From Streptomyces sp. SKN60 (GTDB lineage Bacteria; Actinomycetota; Actinomycetes; Streptomycetales; Streptomycetaceae): 64,000 nt of DNA. Below are positions 59,918-64,000 of this stretch, in pieces. How positions within the stretch are numbered: position 1 is the first letter of the stretch; each line of letters starts with the position of its first letter. The stretch lies in the NCBI RefSeq assembly GCF_026236535.1, contig NZ_JAHTMW010000009.1, positions 124,001 through 188,000 on the forward strand. Direction: 5' to 3'. Below the pieces are notes generated by a model. The model saw only the letters and a list, made by a program, of their open reading frames with translations, searched no databases and was not told where the DNA came from. The position numbers and the translations under genes were made by a program.

Positions 59918-62272
59918 ATGGCGGGTCTCGCAGCCGCGGTGCTCACTCAGGAGAACCGCGTGATCGTGGTCGTCGTCGCGGGCGTCGCGCTCGCGGCGCT
60001 GGTCGTCGCCCAGCTCCTCGTCCGGCAGGTCCTCTCGGCCGGCGAGGGCACGGAGAAGATGAAGCAGATCGCGGCGGCGGTGCAGGAGGGCGCCAACGCG
60101 TATCTCGCCCGGCAGCTGCGCACCCTCGGCGTCTTCGCCGTCGTCGTGTTCTTCCTGCTGTTCCTGCTGCCCGCCGACGACTGGTCGCAGCGGGCCGGAC
60201 GCTCACTGTTCTTCCTGGTCGGCGCGCTTTTCTCGGCCGTCACCGGATATGTCGGCATGCGGCTCGCGGTGCGGGCGAACGTCCGGGTCGCCGCGGCGGC
60301 CCGTGAGGCGACCCCGGCCGAGGGCGAACCGGCGAGGAACCTGACGGATGTGTCGCACCGGGCGATGAAGATCGCGTTTCGTACGGGTGGCGTGGTCGGC
60401 ATGTTCACCGTCGGGCTCGGTCTGCTCGGCGCGTCCTGCGTGGTGCTCGTCTACGCCGCCGACGCGCCGAAGGTCCTGGAGGGCTTCGGCCTGGGCGCCG
60501 CGCTCATCGCCATGTTCATGAGGGTCGGCGGCGGCATCTTCACCAAGGCCGCCGACGTCGGCGCGGACCTGGTCGGCAAGGTCGAGCAGGGCATCCCCGA
60601 GGACGACCCGCGCAACGCCGCCACCATCGCCGACAACGTGGGCGACAACGTCGGCGACTGCGCGGGCATGGCCGCCGACCTCTTCGAGTCGTACGCCGTG
60701 ACCCTGGTCGCCGCCCTCATCCTCGGCAAGGCCGCCTTCGGCGACCTCGGCCTCGCCTTCCCGCTGCTCGTCCCGGCGATCGGCGTGGTCACCGCGATGA
60801 TCGGCATCTTCGCGGTGGCCCCGCGGCGCACCGACCGCAGCGGGATGACCGCCATCAACCGCGGCTTCTTCCTCTCCGCGGTGATCTCCCTCGCCCTGGT
60901 GGCCGTCGTCGCCTTCGCCTATCTGCCGTCCTCCTACGCCGAGCTCGACGGCGTCACCGAGCCCGGCATCACCGCCCACGACGGCGACCCGCGGATCCTC
61001 GCCCTGGTCGCGGTCGCCATCGGCATCGTGCTCGCCGCGCTGATCCAGCAGCTCACCGGCTACTTCACGGAGACCGGCCGGCGTCCGGTCCGCGACATCG
61101 GCAAGTCCTCGCTCACCGGCCCCGCCACCGTCGTCCTCGCCGGCGTCTCCATCGGCCTGGAGTCGGCCGTCTACACGGCGCTGCTCATCGGGCTCGCCGT
61201 CTACGGCGCCTTCCTGCTCGGCGGCGCCTCCATCATGCTGGCGCTGTTCGCGGTGGCCCTGGCCGGGACCGGGCTGCTCACCACGGTCGGCGTGATCGTC
61301 GCCATGGACACCTTCGGACCGGTCTCCGACAACGCGCAGGGCATCGCCGAGATGTCCGGCGACGTGGAGGGCGCCGGGGCGCAGGTGCTCACCGACCTCG
61401 ACGCCGTCGGCAACACCACCAAGGCGATCACCAAGGGCATCGCGATCGCCACCGCCGTCCTCGCCGCCTCCGCGCTCTTCGGCTCCTACCGGGACGCCAT
61501 CGCGACCGCCGTCGCCGACGTCGGGGCCAGGGCCGGCGAGGCCAACCTCTCCATGGACATCTCGCAGCCCAACAACCTCTTCGGGATGATCCTCGGCGCC
61601 GCGGTCGTCTTCCTCTTCTCCGGACTCGCGATCAACGCCGTCTCCCGGTCGGCCGGGGCGGTGGTGTACGAGGTGCGGCGGCAGTTCCGCGAGCACCCCG
61701 GGATCATGGACTACACCGAGAAACCGGAGTACGGGCGGGTCGTCGACATCTGCACCAAGGACGCGCTGCGCGAGCTCGCCACGCCCGGGCTGCTCGCCGT
61801 GACGGCCCCGATCGCGGTCGGCTTCTCCCTCGGCGTCGGCGCGCTCGGCTCGTACCTCGCGGGCGCCATCGGCACCGGCGCGCTGATGGCCGTCTTCCTC
61901 GCCAACTCCGGCGGCGCGTGGGACAACGCGAAGAAGCTGGTGGAGGACGGGCACCACGGCGGCAAGGGCAGCGACGCGCACGCCGCGACCGTGATCGGCG
62001 ACACCGTCGGCGACCCCTTCAAGGACACCGCGGGGCCGGCGATCAACCCGCTCCTGAAGGTGATGAACCTGGTCGCGCTGCTGATCGCGCCGGCGGTCGT
62101 GCAGTTCAGCTTCGGGGCCGACGCGAGCCCCTGGCTGCGGGCCCTGGTCGCGGTGCTCGCGATCGGTGTGATCGTGGCGGCGGTCCGGGTCTCCAAGCGG
62201 CGTTCGGTGGCCGTCGGCGACGACTCGGCGGAGCGCGACGGCACGTCGAAGGACGCCGCCGTCGCACCGTGA
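59918..62272 (+). CDS. hppA: proton-translocating membrane pyrophosphatase
   Basis: A 784-aa integral membrane enzyme with about 16-17 helices that hydrolyses pyrophosphate and pumps protons. Active-site motifs are DVGADLVGKVE, EDDPRNAATIADNVGDNVG and the late GDTVGDPFKDT. The segment AVGNTTKA has lysine at the position that marks potassium-independent pumps. Length matches streptomycete HppA. ATG 59918 has AAGGAGG upstream. Confidence 0.96.
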   Translation: MAGLAAAVLTQENRVIVVVVAGVALAALVVAQLLVRQVLSAGEGTEKMKQIAAAVQEGANAYLARQLRTLGVFAVVVFFLLFLLPADDWSQRAGRSLFFLVGALFSAVTGYVGMRLAVRANVRVAAAAREATPAEGEPARNLTDVSHRAMKIAFRTGGVVGMFTVGLGLLGASCVVLVYAADAPKVLEGFGLGAALIAMFMRVGGGIFTKAADVGADLVGKVEQGIPEDDPRNAATIADNVGDNVGDCAGMAADLFESYAVTLVAALILGKAAFGDLGLAFPLLVPAIGVVTAMIGIFAVAPRRTDRSGMTAINRGFFLSAVISLALVAVVAFAYLPSSYAELDGVTEPGITAHDGDPRILALVAVAIGIVLAALIQQLTGYFTETGRRPVRDIGKSSLTGPATVVLAGVSIGLESAVYTALLIGLAVYGAFLLGGASIMLALFAVALAGTGLLTTVGVIVAMDTFGPVSDNAQGIAEMSGDVEGAGAQVLTDLDAVGNTTKAITKGIAIATAVLAASALFGSYRDAIATAVADVGARAGEANLSMDISQPNNLFGMILGAAVVFLFSGLAINAVSRSAGAVVYEVRRQFREHPGIMDYTEKPEYGRVVDICTKDALRELATPGLLAVTAPIAVGFSLGVGALGSYLAGAIGTGALMAVFLANSGGAWDNAKKLVEDGHHGGKGSDAHAATVIGDTVGDPFKDTAGPAINPLLKVMNLVALLIAPAVVQFSFGADASPWLRALVAVLAIGVIVAAVRVSKRRSVAVGDDSAERDGTSKDAAVAP

Positions 62273-62308
62273 ACGGAGGCTCCCCGACAGCTTGATGAGT
62301 TCTCGTCA

Positions 62309-62354
62309 AAGCAGGGGCGGGCGGCGCGTTCTGACGTGACGTCCGCCCCTGCTT
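62309..62354 (+). terminator. hppA terminator
   Basis: AAGCAGGGGCGG and its reverse complement (62343-62354) with a 22-nt loop. Confidence 0.8.
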
Positions 62355-62463
62355 CCTTGGTTCAAAAGGCTGCAATATCGGATGAATCAGTCGCACGATC
62401 GGTGGAAGCCGTCCGTCCGGCGTGTATGTTCCGGGGCCGAGAGCCTTGGAAGGGACCGATCCG

Positions 62464-63123
62464 GTGAACAAGAAGCTTGCGGCCGCACTGTCCGGCGGCG
62501 CGGTACTGGTGCTCGTGCTGTCCGGATGCAGCAGCGACGACGAGGGCGACAAGGTCAACGACTGGGCCAAGACGTTCTGCGACCAGGCGCAGCCGCAGAT
62601 CCAGAAGCGGGCCAACGCCAACCAGCTGATCATCTCCACCGCGGCCGACAGCAAGCCCGAGACGATCAAGGCCGCCGACTCGAAGGCCTTCCAGGACATC
62701 GCCGACGCCGACCGGGCGCTCGCCAAGGCCGTCGAGAGCGCCGGCGCTCCGCCGGTCGACAACGGCCAGAAGATCCAGCAGGACGCCATCAAGGAGCTCA
62801 ACGCCACGGCCGTGGCCTACGACGGGCTGAAGAAGCAGGTCGACGCGCTGGACACCACGAACCAGCAGAAGTTCGCGGACGGGCTCAAGGTCGTCTCCGA
62901 CAACCTGGCGAAGATCCAGAACATGGACCAGGACGCCGTCGCCAAGCTCCAGGCCGGCGAGCTCGGCCAGGCCATGGCCAAGCAGCCCGGCTGCCAGACG
63001 CCGAAGGCGTCTGTGCCGCCGAGCGCCTCCCCGAAGGCCGGCGCCCCCGACGCGGGCACCAAGACCCCGGCGGCCAAGACCCCGGCGGCCAAGCCCTCCG
63101 CCTCGGCGAAGACCGAGGAGTAG
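62464..63123 (+). CDS. small secreted lipoprotein
   Basis: A 219-aa protein with a signal peptide and lipobox LSGC (cysteine at about residue 22). The mature part is helical (about 35-180), rich in Lys, Asp, Gln and Ala, and ends in an Ala/Pro/Lys tail with two KTPAA repeats. It matches a conserved actinobacterial lipoprotein without known function, usually beside hppA. The GTG start has GGAAGGGA upstream. Confidence 0.85.
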   Translation: MNKKLAAALSGGAVLVLVLSGCSSDDEGDKVNDWAKTFCDQAQPQIQKRANANQLIISTAADSKPETIKAADSKAFQDIADADRALAKAVESAGAPPVDNGQKIQQDAIKELNATAVAYDGLKKQVDALDTTNQQKFADGLKVVSDNLAKIQNMDQDAVAKLQAGELGQAMAKQPGCQTPKASVPPSASPKAGAPDAGTKTPAAKTPAAKPSASAKTEE

Positions 63124-63263
63124 GCCGCACAGGAAGCACCCGGACGTCGGGCACCCGGACGTCCGGGCGCCCGGTGGCTCCGGGGCCCCTCCGGGTCGGC
63201 TCCGGGACGGTTCAGGGACGTCGGTGGCTGCCGAAGTCGGTGGCGGCCGCCACAATGGGGCAT

Positions 63264-64000
63264 GTGAGTACGACCAGCACGACCCCCAGCCTTCCGGTGC
63301 CCACGCACGCCGCCCGACTGCGCGAGGCCCTGCTCGCCGCCGACTTCACCGCCGACGGCCTGCTCGACCTGCTCGGCGCCCAGGCCTACGCGGCCCTCGC
63401 GCGCAGCGAGACCGTGCCCGCCCTGCGCGCCACCCGAGGGGACTCCCCGCTGGAGACCCTCGTCCGGCTCTTCCTGCTCCAGCAGGACGTCGACACGGCG
63501 CGGGCCGCCGCCGCGCTCCCGCTCGACGAGGCCCTCGCCGACGGCTGGGTGACGGCCGAGGACGGCGCGGTGCGCGCCACCGTCGACGTCCGGCCGTACG
63601 GAGGACCGGACGGCGAGGACTGGTTCATCGTCTCCGACCTCGGCTGCGCCGTCGGCGGAGCCGGCGGCATCGGCAAGCAGGGCCGCGACGTGGCCGGCGC
63701 GGCCGTCGTCCTCGGCGTCGGCGGGGCCTCCACCACCCTCGCCGGCATCACCGTCCGCACCCCGGTCGACACCGCGCTCGACCTCGGCACCGGCTCCGGC
63801 ATCCAGGCCCTGCACGCCGCGCAGCACGCCACCCTGGTCACCGCCACCGACCTCAACCCGCGGGCCCTGGACTTCACCCGGCTCACCCTCGCCCTCTCCG
63901 GGGCGCGCGGCGCCGAGCTGCTGACCGGCTCGCTCTTCGAGCCCGTCGACGGCGACACGTACGACCTGATCGTCTCCAACCCGCCGTTCGTGATCTCTCC
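63264..64000 (+). CDS. SAM-dependent methyltransferase (HemK/RsmC-like), truncated by window edge
   Basis: The frame opens at GTG 63264 and runs off the window (245 codons seen). Residues 1-165 form a helical/beta N-terminal domain. The Rossmann core starts with ALDLGTGSGIQALHAA and ends at the NPPF motif at the window edge, which marks enzymes that methylate an amide or exocyclic amine of protein glutamine or nucleic acid. CACAAT lies 8 nt before the GTG, suggesting a leaderless mRNA. The 3' part is not visible. Confidence 0.85.
   Translation, partial: MSTTSTTPSLPVPTHAARLREALLAADFTADGLLDLLGAQAYAALARSETVPALRATRGDSPLETLVRLFLLQQDVDTARAAAALPLDEALADGWVTAEDGAVRATVDVRPYGGPDGEDWFIVSDLGCAVGGAGGIGKQGRDVAGAAVVLGVGGASTTLAGITVRTPVDTALDLGTGSGIQALHAAQHATLVTATDLNPRALDFTRLTLALSGARGAELLTGSLFEPVDGDTYDLIVSNPPFVIS

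Overview
The window is very GC-rich chromosomal DNA of a filamentous actinomycete, almost certainly a Streptomyces. Many starts are GTG, neighbouring genes are coupled by ATGA/GTGA overlaps, several transcripts look leaderless, and marker genes such as bldG, wblA, a Crp regulator and a Streptomyces-type Tad locus are present. From memory, the core gene content and order (ask-asd, wblA, arsA pair, crp-nth, acsA, ssd-tad, bldG, hppA) match the conserved central core of Streptomyces chromosomes.

Layout. 0-9.8 kb: ask-asd (aspartate pathway), a SigE-type sigma factor with a membrane partner, SURF1, an S9 peptidase, a methyltransferase and a YdcF protein. 9.8-15.1 kb: an accessory-looking module with a tail-anchored Ser/Thr kinase divergent from a TPR-CHAT caspase-like protease gene that carries a rare TTA codon and is translationally coupled to an unrecognised 237-aa protein. 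15.0-21.6 kb: an arsenic-resistance island (trxB-arsC, arsR-acr3, arsR, arsN-like, arsR, arsO) bracketed by an exact 66-bp direct repeat of the 3' half of a tRNA-Pro(CGG) gene. The intact tRNA lies at the right end, the displaced half at the left, and there is no integrase. 21.6-49.2 kb: core genes, including a class A penicillin-binding protein, wblA, two ArsA/Get3-type ATPases, RidA, NUDIX/MBL, SPFH, crp, nth, CoA diphosphatase, MarP, phage-holin-fold protein, NhaA, acetyl-CoA synthetase, a SulP-carbonic anhydrase fusion, a deacetylase lipoprotein, a CooC-like ATPase and a Fic-like protein. 49.5-56.3 kb: a HAD phosphatase and the ssd-tadA-tadB-tadC-pilin-tadE locus, with two 41-codon mini-ORFs made by tandem duplication of the tadB tail. 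56.1-64 kb: YprA/MrfA-like helicase, bldG with its anti-sigma partner, the proton-pumping pyrophosphatase, a lipoprotein, and the start of a methyltransferase gene cut by the window edge.

Functional links. The island forms a complete arsenate pathway: ArsC reduces arsenate using thioredoxin regenerated by TrxB, ACR3 exports arsenite, and ArsN/ArsO-type enzymes act on organic or trivalent arsenic species, all under three ArsR repressors with recognisable operators. The CHAT module beside this tRNA integration site is the best candidate here for an undescribed signalling or cell-death/defence system. The kinase and protease promoters share the same -10 sequence, and the TTA codon would tie protease translation to bldA (late growth). 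The tad locus would build a surface pilus whose pilin is the DUF4244 protein.
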